64,000 nucleotides of DNA from Sneathiella limimaris (GCF_012932565.1 NZ_JABBYJ010000001.1:2418001-2482000), one strand, 5' to 3'. Shown: positions 43,478-53,565, counted from the first letter of the stretch. A program made the numbers and translations. Notes: generated by a model from the letters alone, not told the origin.

Positions 43478-44977
43478 CTATTTATAAATTAATGTTCCGT
43501 CCTCTAAATCCGTTGCAGGGATCTGGTCTTTTTCTTGATAGTAATCCTGATTGAAGACCCAAGGTTGCCTGTCCCCTTGTTTTGGCATCAGATGCATATC
43601 CCGCATTAGATAACCAGCATTAAAGTTCTCTGGATCCACAAATGGTAACTCCGGCATGTCTTTGTCTTCAGGACGAAGCTCCGGCACCACCATTGAAGCA
43701 CCCTTGTCTTTCATGTGATTAAGCAGCCGACAAACAAAGTCAGAGACCAGTTCAGAGCGCATTGTCCAACTTGTTCTCAAATATCCAAAGACCCAAGCCA
43801 GATTTGGCAGGCCGGAGAAAAGGATACCCCGATGCGCCCAACTGTCAGAGAAATGATATGCCTTACCATCAATTGTGAAGTCTATGTCGCCAAGAGCGCA
43901 TAGATTGAATCCGGTTGCCGTGATAATCACATCAGCATCCAGGTGAGCGCCAGATTTGAGGTCTATACCCGTTTCTGTAAACTGTTCAATCTGATCCGTA
44001 ACTACAGAAGCATCGCCCCTGCGGATTGCAAGAAAGAGGTCGCCATCAGGGATCAAGGCAAGCCGTTGCCGCCAGGGTCGGTAAGATGGTGTGAAATGAG
44101 GATCTAGGGGAATGTCGTCGCCAAGATATTGCCGCGCGGCTTTAAAAAGATCTTCTTTCAAACCTTCAGGCTCTTCAAACGACCGGCGTGTGACTTCCTT
44201 TTGCTCTTTTAAAATGGACTGGCGGGCAATCTCGTGGATCCACTCCTCAGGAATGTCCAGCTCTTTAAGCTTTTCAACAATATCTTCCCGGTTAGGTCGG
44301 GCAGCGAAATAGGTTGGGGAGCGTTGCAACATCGTGATGTGTTTGCATTTTCCTGCCATTGCGGGCACTAACGTCGCAGCCGTGGCGCCAGATCCAATCA
44401 CAACTACATTTTTATCAGTGTAATCAAAATCTTCTGGCCAGGTTTGAGGATGAATGATTTTGCCTTTGAAGTTATCGGCTCCTGGAAAATCAGGTGTATA
44501 GCCTTCGGAATGGCGATAGTATCCCTGACACATCCAGAGAAAATTGCAGCTATAGGTTTTTACGCCTTCGTCCCCGACCTCAACAGTCAAAGTCCAGGTT
44601 TTCTGCTCTGTATCCCAGTTAGCTTCCAATACTTTCTGCTTAAACTGGATATGCCGGCGAATATCCTGCTCATCCACACAGTCATTTAAGTATTTTAGAA
44701 TTTCACCTGCTGAGGCAATAGGCGCATTTGTCCATGGCTTCCATTTGTATCCAAAAGTAAAGAGGTCACTATCAGAGCGTATGCCGGGATATTTATGGGT
44801 ATGCCAAGTCCCACCCAGATCATCCTGTGTCTCTAGAAGTGTGAAGCTTCGCTCTGGGCAGCTTTTCTGAAGATGATAAGCCGCGTTAATCCCGGAGATC
44901 CCGGCTCCTACAATTATGACGTCAAAATAGTCGGTAGCAGTCTCAGCAATTGGCTTGCTTGTTGTTGCAATATTCAA
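43478..44977 (-). CDS. Flavin-containing monooxygenase, Baeyer-Villiger type
   Basis: Class B flavoprotein monooxygenase (499 residues) that inserts oxygen next to a ketone or oxygenates heteroatoms. Features are VGAGISGINAAYHLQ (FAD), GGTWHTHKYPGIRSDSD, and the BVMO fingerprint FKGKIIHPQTWPED, which fits FxGxxxHxxxW. The second Rossmann motif is VIGSGATAATLVPAM. TTG at 44977 has GGGAGG 5 bases upstream, and no ATG fits as well. It is on the same strand as the FMN reductase, 81 bp upstream of it, so a shared transcript is likely. The ketone is unknown. Confidence 0.88.
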   Translation of the reverse strand: MNIATTSKPIAETATDYFDVIIVGAGISGINAAYHLQKSCPERSFTLLETQDDLGGTWHTHKYPGIRSDSDLFTFGYKWKPWTNAPIASAGEILKYLNDCVDEQDIRRHIQFKQKVLEANWDTEQKTWTLTVEVGDEGVKTYSCNFLWMCQGYYRHSEGYTPDFPGADNFKGKIIHPQTWPEDFDYTDKNVVVIGSGATAATLVPAMAGKCKHITMLQRSPTYFAARPNREDIVEKLKELDIPEEWIHEIARQSILKEQKEVTRRSFEEPEGLKEDLFKAARQYLGDDIPLDPHFTPSYRPWRQRLALIPDGDLFLAIRRGDASVVTDQIEQFTETGIDLKSGAHLDADVIITATGFNLCALGDIDFTIDGKAYHFSDSWAHRGILFSGLPNLAWVFGYLRTSWTMRSELVSDFVCRLLNHMKDKGASMVVPELRPEDKDMPELPFVDPENFNAGYLMRDMHLMPKQGDRQPWVFNQDYYQEKDQIPATDLEDGTLIYK

Positions 44978-45062
44978 TTTTTCCTCCCCGATCGCTCATG
45001 CGATTTCTTCCTTATGCTTCTAATCATAAACCAGAATAGGGTTCAGGCAAGCCCATATAAAC

Positions 45063-45097
45063 GCAAAAAGGCTGCGGTTCCTAACGCAGCCTTTTAT
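45063..45097. terminator. Terminator downstream of the MCP gene
   Basis: AAAAGGCTGCG and CGCAGCCTTTT form an eleven-base stem with an eight-base loop. It lies on the minus strand after the chemoreceptor gene; the arm symmetry also allows plus-strand use. Confidence 0.8.
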
Positions 45098-45119
45098 ACA
45101 ATTTAATTTAAGTGAGGGA

Positions 45120-47162
45120 CTAGGCTGCCTTCACTTTTTCAAGGAATGAACGAATTTCGACTGCAAACTGGCTAGTCACGTTACTCATGACATCTGCAGT
45201 ATTTTTCAGCATGCCAGACGTTGTCGTTCCTTTTTGGGCATCGACACGAATTTCCTGCACACTTTGTGACACTTCATTCGCACCACTTGCAGCTTGCTGA
45301 ACATTCATTGAAATCTCACCAGTTGCAGCACTTTGCTCCTCAATAGCAGAGGAGATGCCGGTGGTGATGTTGCTGATTTCGTCGATAACCTTGGAAATCG
45401 TGGACATTGCGTTCACAACTTCCCCAGTTACGCCCTGCATATCTCTAATCTGGGCACTAATTTCTTCAGTCGCCTTGGCTGTCTGATTAGCGAGTGACTT
45501 AACTTCAGAAGCCACAACGGCAAAGCCCTTACCAGCTTCACCCGCTCTTGCTGCCTCGATGGTTGCATTGAGGGCGAGGAGGTTTGTCTGGTTGGCAATA
45601 TCCTGAATAAGATCCACAACCGTTTCAATATTATGGCTGGCACCTGATAGATCTTCTGCAAACTGTGCCGCCTTGTTGGCGTCATCCACAGCAGTCGTCG
45701 TAACCTGGACTGATTTATTAATTTGGCTGCTGATTTCGCGAATTGAACTGCTAAGCTCTTCCGTTGCAGACGCGACGGAATTAACGTTAGAAGACATATT
45801 GTCAGAACGCGAACTCACCATTCCAGCCAAATTATCCGTATTTTCAGCCTGAGAAGACATTTGGTTAGCAGCAGAACTGAGTTCTGTCGTTGCACCGCTC
45901 AAGGTTTCCATATTTTGGTTTACCTTGGCATCAAATTCAGAAATGAGGTCTGCAATGATTTGGGCACGGCGTGCCTGCTCAGCCATTGCGGCCTGCTTCT
46001 GTTCCGTTTCTTTTCGCTCTCGCTCAATTTCTTCCTGCTGTTGACGTTCTTTCTCAAGGCGCGCTTGCTCACGTGCTTTCTCTGTTTCTTCAGCCAAGCG
46101 TTTATTTTCAAGAGCATTGTTCTTAAAAATGTTCATTGCATTGGCCATGGCGCCCATTTCATCAGATCTTTCAGTTGCTGGAATATCGATCGATAGATCA
46201 CCTTCAGCAAGTTGGGACATTGAATTGGTCATTCGCCGAATAAGACCGGCCAGTCCTTGAGCAAGCAATATTGAGATACCCACCATGATCAGGGCGGATA
46301 CCACTATTGCAGAAATAATAGTAGTTTTAATTGTTTGAGAGACGGCTGCATTTTCGCTTGAAGCTTTATCCACTAACCCTTGAAAATATTCAACAACTTC
46401 TGCGTTCGCTGTAAAAACCGCTTCCGCGTTTTGATCAAGTGTCTTAATGGACTCCTGAACAGTAAGCCAAGAAGCGGCAAACTGACTAAAGGTGTCCTGG
46501 TAAATCTTCATTTTATCGGAAATGAGTGACTTCTTCTCTGCTGAGATATCGCTGGCCTTCAGTTGGGCAAGAAATTCTTCATGTCGCTTCGGCATCCGCG
46601 CTACATATTTAGGGTCGGAGCGGAGCATAAAATCCTTCTCATGGCGGCGCATCATTAGCATCGTCACTGTTAGGCCGTCATTCTTTTCCTTTTTCAGCGC
46701 TTCCTCGACTTCATGCACAGCAGAACGAAGAGTACCTTGTAGGCCTAACTTTTCAGTAAAGCCCAGCTTTTGATAATCGGCATACAATTTATCGAAAGAG
46801 CCTTGATAAGTCGAAATACTCGACGCAAGCTGGTCTACCTTTTCGTTTCCTTCAGGTGAATTCGTACGATCCTTGAGCAAGGACAAGTCTTTAATCATTT
46901 CTTCCAGCGTTAGGTTATGCTTTTCCTTAAAGGTTTCTTCGCGCTCGCGGAGAAAATCCTTCTCATATCCAATAGCTTCAAGAATGTTGCGATTTACAGA
47001 TTTGGTCAGATCTACATTCTCTCGTGATGCTAGATAGCGCGCAATAACATCCGTTGTTTTTGAACTGCCAAAAAAGAAGATACCTGCAATGATGGCAAGG
47101 CCTAATACAGTGACAACGACAGGAATGCAGAGCTGAACTTTAAAAGGAAATTTTGTAAACAT
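45120..47162 (-). CDS. Methyl-accepting chemotaxis protein (HBM-like sensor)
   Basis: 680-residue transducer. First membrane helix 10-32, periplasmic all-helical sensor about 35-285, second helix about 288-310, then HAMP, coiled coil and the C-terminal signalling domain with the tip [19 protein letters not shown]. The sensor has two halves with near-repeats YEKDFLRER and [15 protein letters not shown], as in helical bimodular (HBM) domains that bind organic acids. The ligand is unknown. The methylation-helix region is rich in Ala and Gln. Ends FLEKVKAA, with no CheR/CheB tail pentapeptide. Confidence 0.9.
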   Translation of the reverse strand: MFTKFPFKVQLCIPVVVTVLGLAIIAGIFFFGSSKTTDVIARYLASRENVDLTKSVNRNILEAIGYEKDFLREREETFKEKHNLTLEEMIKDLSLLKDRTNSPEGNEKVDQLASSISTYQGSFDKLYADYQKLGFTEKLGLQGTLRSAVHEVEEALKKEKNDGLTVTMLMMRRHEKDFMLRSDPKYVARMPKRHEEFLAQLKASDISAEKKSLISDKMKIYQDTFSQFAASWLTVQESIKTLDQNAEAVFTANAEVVEYFQGLVDKASSENAAVSQTIKTTIISAIVVSALIMVGISILLAQGLAGLIRRMTNSMSQLAEGDLSIDIPATERSDEMGAMANAMNIFKNNALENKRLAEETEKAREQARLEKERQQQEEIERERKETEQKQAAMAEQARRAQIIADLISEFDAKVNQNMETLSGATTELSSAANQMSSQAENTDNLAGMVSSRSDNMSSNVNSVASATEELSSSIREISSQINKSVQVTTTAVDDANKAAQFAEDLSGASHNIETVVDLIQDIANQTNLLALNATIEAARAGEAGKGFAVVASEVKSLANQTAKATEEISAQIRDMQGVTGEVVNAMSTISKVIDEISNITTGISSAIEEQSAATGEISMNVQQAASGANEVSQSVQEIRVDAQKGTTTSGMLKNTADVMSNVTSQFAVEIRSFLEKVKAA

Positions 47163-47436
47163 TTCTATCTCTTGAAATAACGTTTGATCATTTCCACTTA
47201 AAGTATTCGAATATCCTTACCGTTAGGTTAATTGCTAATTAAGTATACTAATAACCAACAAAATAGTGTTGGGTTGTATTTGCCAGAATTTAAATCAACT
47301 CAATTGTTACACTTTTATGACAGTAATGTTACAGTAATGAATAGAATAGTGCTGTCGGAAAATACAGAAAAGTACAACAACTCTGAGACTGAGTGGCAAT
47401 GTTTCTAGGGTTAATAGGACTTGATTTTAGGGGAAG

Positions 47437-47526
47437 TGGCGGAAGGTCGGGGATTCGAACCCCGGAAGGGCTTGCACCCTTGCTGGTTTTCAAGACCAGT
47501 GCATTCAACCGCTCTGCCAACCTTCC
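47437..47526 (-). tRNA. tRNA-Ser (anticodon UGA)
   Basis: 90 bases including CCA. The acceptor stem pairs GGAAGGT with ACCTTCC, discriminator G. The loop CTTGAAA gives TGA. The long class II variable arm (CAAGGGTGCAAGCCCTTCC) and T arm GGTTCGAATCC confirm Ser. Confidence 0.95.
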
Positions 47527-47577
47527 GCAATATAGAGGAGAAGAACTCCCTCGGGTCAGTGCCCGAACACAGAGGAT

Positions 47578-47606
47578 CGTTTAAAGTTACAGGTTGATCC
47601 TGTCAA
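47578..47606 (-). promoter_or_regulatory. Promoter of tRNA-Ser
   Basis: On the minus strand TTGACA (47601-47606, perfect), 17 bases, TAAACG (47578-47583). The -10 is poor. A hairpin CGGGCACTGACCCG sits in the leader ahead of the tRNA. Confidence 0.5.
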
Positions 47607-47765
47607 TAGCTTTGTCGATAAATTTGGGTTTATTCGAAACAGTGAAAGCCATTTTTCTCCTTCTCGGATTGAAAACGCCGTATTTTCACAAATTCTTATC
47701 TGAGAGGCATTGCACCAACATCTTGGGTGTGGCAAAAAAGAAAGCGGAAGATACAGGTGAGGTGA

Positions 47766-48749
47766 ATGATAAAAATCGCTCTAAATTTTAAATTGATCAT
47801 GGTGCTGGGCGCCATTTTGATGTTGGTTTCCCCTTCAGTACATGCGAACCAGAAAGCGTTTGGATTATGGCTTGAGGACCTGAAAGCTGAAGCCTTGGAT
47901 AAAGGGATCCGCAAAAGCATCGTTGATGAAGCCTTTGCCAACGTGAAATTCAAAGAGAAAATCATTTCCCTCGACCGTAAGCAACCTGAGGTCACGCAAA
48001 CTTTTCAGCAATATATGGAAAAGCGTCTTCCTCAGTCGCTGATCAATGATGGTCGGGCACAATTGAAGAAGCACCGGCCTCTTTTGGAAGAGGTTGGCAG
48101 GAAATTTGGTGTTCAACCCAGATTCATAGTTGCTTTGTGGGGCGTTGAAACCCGGTTCGGAAAATATACGGGTGGTTTTAATGTGGTCGAAGCTTTGACA
48201 ACCCTCGCTTATGACAATCGGCGTGCTGAGTATTTTCGTGGAGAGCTTTTCACGGCGCTGCAAATTCTCAACGAAGATCATATCTCAGTGAAGAATATGA
48301 AAGGTTCTTGGGCCGGTGCGATGGGGCAGGCTCAATTTATGCCTTCCAGCTTCATTAATTTCTCAGTTGATTATAATGGTGATGGTCGTCGGGATATCTG
48401 GACAACCAAAGCAGATGTTTTCGCATCAGCAGCCAACTATCTGGCCAGAAGCGGTTGGCGTGATGATCAAACCTGGGGGCGTGAAGTTAAGCTTCCAAAA
48501 GGTTTTGATAAAAATCTTATTGATCTCAAAGTCGAACACCCAATGCAATTTTGGCAGAATTTAGGTGTGCGCAAATTAGATGGAACCGATTTACCTTCAC
48601 GTCAGTTGATGGGATCTTTGGTGCAGCCAAAAGGTGGGAATGGTCAGACTTTCCTCGTATACAATAACTACCGGACCATCTTAAAATGGAACCGATCAAC
48701 TTACTTTGCCATGTCAGTTGGTCATTTAGCTGACAAGTTGGCATATTGA
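47766..48749 (+). CDS. Lytic murein transglycosylase, MltB-like
   Basis: Cuts glycan strands to 1,6-anhydromuramic ends. Signal peptide (about 1-27, ending VHANQ) with no lipobox. Catalytic Glu128 in ALWGVETRFGKY is present, along with MKGSWAGAMGQAQFMPSSF and the calcium-loop-like DYNGDGRRDIW. 327 residues, the size of the SLT_2/MltB family. GAGGTGA lies upstream of the ATG. It opens a run with RlpA and DacC, all on the plus strand and all cell-wall related. Confidence 0.9.
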   Translation: MIKIALNFKLIMVLGAILMLVSPSVHANQKAFGLWLEDLKAEALDKGIRKSIVDEAFANVKFKEKIISLDRKQPEVTQTFQQYMEKRLPQSLINDGRAQLKKHRPLLEEVGRKFGVQPRFIVALWGVETRFGKYTGGFNVVEALTTLAYDNRRAEYFRGELFTALQILNEDHISVKNMKGSWAGAMGQAQFMPSSFINFSVDYNGDGRRDIWTTKADVFASAANYLARSGWRDDQTWGREVKLPKGFDKNLIDLKVEHPMQFWQNLGVRKLDGTDLPSRQLMGSLVQPKGGNGQTFLVYNNYRTILKWNRSTYFAMSVGHLADKLAY

Positions 48750-48765
48750 TAAGGGAGAAAAACAC

Positions 48766-49758
48766 ATGGATCGACGTTTGAACTTCCCCCGGTTCAGAAA
48801 GCAGTCTGTGATTGTGTCTCTTTTGTTGGCCCTACCAATCCTCTCTGGATGTGCTGAGATGAATTTATTGGGTTATGCGGCTTCCAGCGTCAGTGATCCA
48901 AATGCCTCTGATAAGCAGATCGCTGCTATCAGATCGAATACAAAGGTGGGTAAGCCCTATAAAATTGATGGGATCTGGTATTACCCAAAAGTTCAGCCAA
49001 ATTACAATGAAACTGGAATAGCTTCCTGGTACGGAGATCCGTTTCATGGTCGCAAAACGGCAAACGGGGAAACTTATGATATGAACCAGCTGACAGCTGC
49101 TCATAAGACATTGCCAATGCCGACAGATGTTCGTGTGACAAATCTTGAAAATGGTCGTTCGCTTGTTGTGACGATTAATGATCGGGGCCCATTTGTGCAT
49201 GGCCGAATAATTGATTTATCGCGCCGCTCAGCTCAGTTACTTGGAATTATCCAGAAGGGGACGGCAAAGGTTCGTGTTGAAGCCTTGGGTGCCGAAGATT
49301 CCAACGTTCGCTATCTTGCAGAAGCCAATACTGCTCCTGAAGAAAGACAAGTTGCCGCAGCAGCACCTGAAAATGGTTCAGTTAAATCCACGTCTCTTGC
49401 ACCCCCGAGTAATATTCAAACAGCACCCAAACCGGATGCCGCACAGAAAATTGAACCTGTTGATACTAAAATTGGTAAAGTTCAAACAGCTAAAGTGGAG
49501 CAGGTGGTAGAGCAACTTCCTGTACAGTCGACAGAAATTTATATTCAGGCTGGAGCATTTATCGACTTTAATAATGCGAATAAGTTGAGCGCTCGTTTAT
49601 CTCCATTAGGACCGGCCAAGGTTTATCAGGTTCTTGTTAATGGCCAGGATTTTTACCGTGTGCGCCTTGGACCTGTATATGATGTTGAAGAGGCGGATCA
49701 GCTACTTGCGAAGTTGATTAATAATGGTCACACAGAAGCCAGAATTGTGATCGAATGA
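48766..49758 (+). CDS. rlpA: Septal ring lytic transglycosylase RlpA, lipoprotein
   Basis: 330-residue outer-membrane-type lipoprotein with lipobox LSGC (Cys29), the RlpA DPBB domain (about 82-170: ETGIASWYGDPFHGRKTANGE, VTINDRGPFVHGRIIDLS), a proline/alanine linker and a C-terminal SPOR domain (about 255-330: IYIQAGAFIDFNNANKL, VRLGPVY). SPOR binds denuded septal glycan. It follows MltB by 16 bp, consistent with cotranscription. Confidence 0.92.
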   Translation: MDRRLNFPRFRKQSVIVSLLLALPILSGCAEMNLLGYAASSVSDPNASDKQIAAIRSNTKVGKPYKIDGIWYYPKVQPNYNETGIASWYGDPFHGRKTANGETYDMNQLTAAHKTLPMPTDVRVTNLENGRSLVVTINDRGPFVHGRIIDLSRRSAQLLGIIQKGTAKVRVEALGAEDSNVRYLAEANTAPEERQVAAAAPENGSVKSTSLAPPSNIQTAPKPDAAQKIEPVDTKIGKVQTAKVEQVVEQLPVQSTEIYIQAGAFIDFNNANKLSARLSPLGPAKVYQVLVNGQDFYRVRLGPVYDVEEADQLLAKLINNGHTEARIVIE

Positions 49759-49855
49759 TTTTTTAAAGGGAATTGATCAGGTTTGCCATAATTGAAGCAA
49801 TTTTTAAACTTATGACAATCTGATCACGAACTATCAGAAAACTGAATAACAGAAA

Positions 49856-51013
49856 ATGTTGGGGAACCCGTTGTTATTAAAATCTGTCAAACATGCCATC
49901 GCTGGAATCTTCGCTCTCGCTATGATCTCTGGCGTCGCAAGTGCTCTGGAAACACCTGCAAAGCAAGCCATACTGTTGGATTATGATACGGGTGCTGTCC
50001 TTCTTGAAAAAGACGCTGACGTTTTAATGCCGCCTGCATCGATGAGTAAACTGATGACAGTGACCATGATGCTGGAGCGATTGAAAGATGGCTCCCTCAA
50101 GATGGAGGACACCTTTCCAGTCAGTGAGAAAGCCTGGCGAAAAGGTGGCTCCAAGATGTTTGTGGAGGTCAATAAGAGGGTCAAAGTAACGGACCTGCTT
50201 CGCGGGATTATTGTACAATCTGGAAATGACGCCTGTATCGTGGTTGCGGAAGCGCTAGGTGGATCAGAGGAAGCCTTTGCTCAATCCATGACCGATCGGG
50301 CACGTGAAATTGGTCTTACCCATAGCACTTTTCGAAATGCCACAGGCTGGCCCCATCCTGAGCATTTAATGACAGCGAGAGACTTGGCAACTCTTGCAGA
50401 CTATATCATCCGAAACTTTCCCGAGTATTACGGTATCTTCAATGAAAAGAGCTTCACTTATTCTGGGATTAAGCAGGGAAATAGAAATCCGCTGCTCTAC
50501 AGTAATTCGGGTGCTGATGGCCTGAAAACAGGTCATACCGAGGATTCAGGCTATGGCTTGGTAGCCTCAGCCAAACGGGGAGACCGAAGATTAATCCTCG
50601 TCTTCAACGGCCTTGGTAGTGCGAAGGAGCGGGGGCGCGAGGCTGAGCGCTTGATGGAATGGGGCTTCAGAGAATTCGACAACTATGCTCTGTATAAAGC
50701 CGGGCAGGAAGTTGCAAAGGCGCGGGTTTGGCTGGGAGCCAAGGACCTTGTTCCCCTTTATATCGAAAAAGACCTAAAGGTGACCATGTCCAGGAAGGAC
50801 CGTCGGTCCATGCAGGTCAAGCTTGTTTATAATGAACCTATTCCGGCGCCAATTATCAAAGGGTCACCTGTCGCAAGGTTGGTAATTACTGCCCCTGAAA
50901 TGGAAACCATCGAAGTTCCGCTGCTGGCTTCTGAAAATATAGAGCGTCCGGGTGTCGTTAAGCGCGTAATGGCCGCCATAAAATATGTGATTTTTGGTGC
51001 GACAGCCAATTAA
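49856..51013 (+). CDS. dacC: D-alanyl-D-alanine carboxypeptidase (PBP5/6 family)
   Basis: Periplasmic serine carboxypeptidase that trims the terminal D-Ala of stem peptides. Signal peptide about 1-30. Nucleophile Ser62-xx-Lys65 (ASMSKLM), SGN in VQSGNDACIV, and KTG in DGLKTGHTED. The C-terminal beta domain and an amphipathic tail near FGATAN are expected in the family. The ATG has no obvious Shine-Dalgarno; an in-frame TTG at 49871 follows GGGGA and is an alternative. The tmk gene follows 17 bp later. DacA, DacC and DacF cannot be distinguished. Confidence 0.92.
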   Translation: MLGNPLLLKSVKHAIAGIFALAMISGVASALETPAKQAILLDYDTGAVLLEKDADVLMPPASMSKLMTVTMMLERLKDGSLKMEDTFPVSEKAWRKGGSKMFVEVNKRVKVTDLLRGIIVQSGNDACIVVAEALGGSEEAFAQSMTDRAREIGLTHSTFRNATGWPHPEHLMTARDLATLADYIIRNFPEYYGIFNEKSFTYSGIKQGNRNPLLYSNSGADGLKTGHTEDSGYGLVASAKRGDRRLILVFNGLGSAKERGREAERLMEWGFREFDNYALYKAGQEVAKARVWLGAKDLVPLYIEKDLKVTMSRKDRRSMQVKLVYNEPIPAPIIKGSPVARLVITAPEMETIEVPLLASENIERPGVVKRVMAAIKYVIFGATAN

Positions 51014-51030
51014 GAGATCTGGAGATCCTG

Positions 51031-51666
51031 ATGGGCGATAAGGTTGGGAGGTTCATTACCCTTGAGGGAGGTGATGGATCTGGAAAATCGAGCCAAGCCA
51101 AAGCATTGGGTGATTTTCTTGAGAGTATGGGTAAAGAGGTCGTTTTGACCCGTGAGCCAGGTGGATCGCCTGGTGCAGACGAAATTCGAAAACTCATTCT
51201 CACTGGTGATCCTGAACGCTGGGATGGTCTTGAGGAAACTCTGCTTTTTTATACAGCCCGTGTTAATCACCTAAGACTAACTGTAAAACCAGCCTTGGCG
51301 AGAGGGGCTTGGGTTATTTCAGATCGGTTTGCAGATAGTACCATGGCTTATCAGGGCTATGGTAATCAGTTGGGCGTTGAAACCGTCCGCAAGATCCATG
51401 ACGTTGCGGTAGGAACATTTGAACCTGACTTAACTTTCATACTGGATCTGGATGTCGAAACAGGCCTCGCCAGAACTGAAGGGCGTGGGCATGATGAAGA
51501 CCGGTTCGAGCGAATGAAATTGGCATTTCATGAAAGAATGCGGCAAGGCTTTTTAGAGATCGCTCGCCAAAATCCAGATAGATGTCAGGTCGTTGATGCG
51601 AGCCAGTCAATTGATGATATTCAAATGGAACTTCGAAGTTACCTTAAAGGCAGGTTCTTCTCTTGA
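51031..51666 (+). CDS. tmk: Thymidylate kinase
   Basis: Phosphorylates dTMP to dTDP. 211 residues. P-loop GGDGSGKSS, TREPGGSPGAD, DRFADSTMAYQGYG and the lid region LARTEGRGHDEDRFERM, all in the family order. It overlaps holB by 4 bp. Confidence 0.97.
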   Translation: MGDKVGRFITLEGGDGSGKSSQAKALGDFLESMGKEVVLTREPGGSPGADEIRKLILTGDPERWDGLEETLLFYTARVNHLRLTVKPALARGAWVISDRFADSTMAYQGYGNQLGVETVRKIHDVAVGTFEPDLTFILDLDVETGLARTEGRGHDEDRFERMKLAFHERMRQGFLEIARQNPDRCQVVDASQSIDDIQMELRSYLKGRFFS

Positions 51667-52757
51667 GCGATTTGATTGACATAGATCGTCTGCCAGGTCT
51701 TGATCATCCAAGGGATTGCCAATCCCTGATCGGCCATGAGAGGGCGGAGCAGGAATTCCTCGATAGTTTCAATGGCGGCCGATTTCATCATGCATGGCTG
51801 ATCTCAGGCATTCGCGGCGTGGGCAAGGCAAGCCTGGCTTATCGTATTGCCAAATTCCTTCTCAGTCAGGAAGGGAGCGGAGGGGGACTGTTTGGTCCGC
51901 CGGACTCACTGGATGTTTCGGATGGTCATCCGGCTATTTCTCGTATTAAAGCAGAAGCCCATCCAGGTTTAACTGTGTTGAAGCGGCGGTATGATGATAA
52001 GGGCAAAAAATACTTCAAAAACATCCGGATTGATGATGTTCGAGGGCTCACCAGTTTCTTCGGGATGACAGCTTCCGATGGGGGATGGCGTGTTGTCATT
52101 GTCGATGCTGCCGATGATATGAACGTAAATGCGGCCAATGCACTTTTGAAGATCCTGGAAGAGCCGCCCGCAAAAACGGTATTCCTTTTATTGTCTCATT
52201 CTCCTGCAGCCTTGTTGCCGACGATTAAATCCCGGTGTCGTCGCTTGATTCTTAATCCGCTATCTCAGAATGATGTGATGAGCGTTTTAAGCCGCTTGGA
52301 TAATTCAATTCAACCTACAGACCTGGAGGTATTGGCATTGCTGGGGGAAGGAAGCCCCGGGAAAGCCGCGGCCTTGCATGCTGAAGGGGGTGTTCCCGCA
52401 TTTCAAGCTCTGATGTCACTCTTTGCCGAGTATCCAGGATATGACCCGGAACAACTCCATGGGTTGGCGGATCAAGCCGGGCGAAAAGACGGAGAGGGCT
52501 TATATAGAGTTCTTTGTGAATTGATCCCCTGGTGGTTATCCCGGTTTGTAAGGGCAGCGAGTAGTGGTTTTGTCGATACAAGGCTTTTGCAAGGTGAAAT
52601 GGAGATCATGGAGCATTTGTCTTCCAGGCAACCCCTTTCTTTTTGGATTGAAATGTGGGAAAAAGCGAACACGATCATCGAACGGGCAGATACAGTTAAT
52701 CTGGATCGCAAGCAGGTCATCTTGAACCTGTTTTTGTCGCCCACCATAAAAACATAG
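51663..52757 (+). CDS. holB: DNA polymerase III delta' subunit
   Basis: Clamp-loader subunit, 364 residues, TTG start overlapping the tmk stop by 4 bp. SGIRGVGKASLAYR is a Walker-like loop, IVDAADDMNVNAANALLKILEEPP is the clamp-loader box, and the sensor region is TIKSRCRRLILNPL. The zinc-binding Cys cluster seen in E. coli is not visible. The C-terminal domain is divergent, as is usual for delta'. tatD follows directly. Confidence 0.93.
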   Translation: MSDLIDIDRLPGLDHPRDCQSLIGHERAEQEFLDSFNGGRFHHAWLISGIRGVGKASLAYRIAKFLLSQEGSGGGLFGPPDSLDVSDGHPAISRIKAEAHPGLTVLKRRYDDKGKKYFKNIRIDDVRGLTSFFGMTASDGGWRVVIVDAADDMNVNAANALLKILEEPPAKTVFLLLSHSPAALLPTIKSRCRRLILNPLSQNDVMSVLSRLDNSIQPTDLEVLALLGEGSPGKAAALHAEGGVPAFQALMSLFAEYPGYDPEQLHGLADQAGRKDGEGLYRVLCELIPWWLSRFVRAASSGFVDTRLLQGEMEIMEHLSSRQPLSFWIEMWEKANTIIERADTVNLDRKQVILNLFLSPTIKT

Positions 52758-52776
52758 TAATATTAACGAGTTGGTC

Positions 52777-53565
52777 ATGTTAGTTGACAGTCATTGTCAC
52801 TTAAATTTCGAACAATTATCAAGTCAGTTGGATGATGTGGTCCGGCGGGCTACGTTGGCCGATGTAGGGCATATGCTAACCATCGGAACCAAATTACGTG
52901 AGTTTGATACGGTTCTCAAAATTGCTGAGCAATATGACAATATTCATTGCTCGGTCGGTATTCATCCTCATGAAGCGGAGGAAGAGGGGCCTGATGTTAC
53001 AGTTGAGAAGTTACTTGAACTTGCTAAACATCCGAAAGTCGTTGGCATAGGCGAGACTGGTCTAGATTATTTTTACGAGCATTCACCGCGTGACATTCAG
53101 AAGCAATCCTTTCGGATACATATTGAAGCAGCCAGAAAGTCAGGGTTACCGCTAATAGTCCATACACGCAATGCAGATGAAGATACAATCCAAATCCTGC
53201 AGGAAGAATATGTAAAAGGTCCTTTTACTGGCGTGATACATTGCTTTAGTTCAGGCTGGGATGTTGCTGAAAAATCAATGGAAATTGGATTTTATATTTC
53301 CATATCTGGAATTGTAACCTTTAAGGCGGCTACAGAGCTGCAGGATCATGTTAGGAAACTTCCGATCGAACGGTTACTGGTTGAGACGGATAGTCCTTAT
53401 CTTGCCCCAGTTCCAAACAGAGGTAAAACCAACGAACCCTCTTTTGTGCGTCATACAGCCCAGAAAGTTGCGGAACTGATTGAAGTGTCAGAAGACCGAC
53501 TAGAAGCAACGACAACAGATAACTTCTTCAAACTTTTCAGTAAGATAGAACGGAACGCTGCATGA
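52777..53565 (+). CDS. tatD: TatD family metal-dependent hydrolase
   Basis: Deoxyribonuclease/hydrolase on a TIM barrel, about 262 residues. Metal ligands: DSHCHL at the start, Glu in GETGLDY, His in IVHTRN and HCFSSGWD, Asp in ETDSPYLAP. Proposed roles include DNA trimming and oxidative-damage repair. ATG 52777 is used instead of the TTG at 52771. It overlaps the next gene by 4 bp. In many alphaproteobacteria metG lies between holB and tatD; it does not here. Confidence 0.93.
   Translation: MLVDSHCHLNFEQLSSQLDDVVRRATLADVGHMLTIGTKLREFDTVLKIAEQYDNIHCSVGIHPHEAEEEGPDVTVEKLLELAKHPKVVGIGETGLDYFYEHSPRDIQKQSFRIHIEAARKSGLPLIVHTRNADEDTIQILQEEYVKGPFTGVIHCFSSGWDVAEKSMEIGFYISISGIVTFKAATELQDHVRKLPIERLLVETDSPYLAPVPNRGKTNEPSFVRHTAQKVAELIEVSEDRLEATTTDNFFKLFSKIERNAA

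Noticed and set aside
47320-47345. Direct repeat ACAGTAATGTTACAGTAATG upstream of the chemoreceptor gene
   Set aside because: Only two partial copies with no spacing rule; chance in an AT-rich gap cannot be excluded.
47393-47584. Plus-strand frame over tRNA-Ser with SGIRTPEGLAPLLVFKTSAF
   Set aside because: Same kind of artefact; the tRNA fold explains the sequence.
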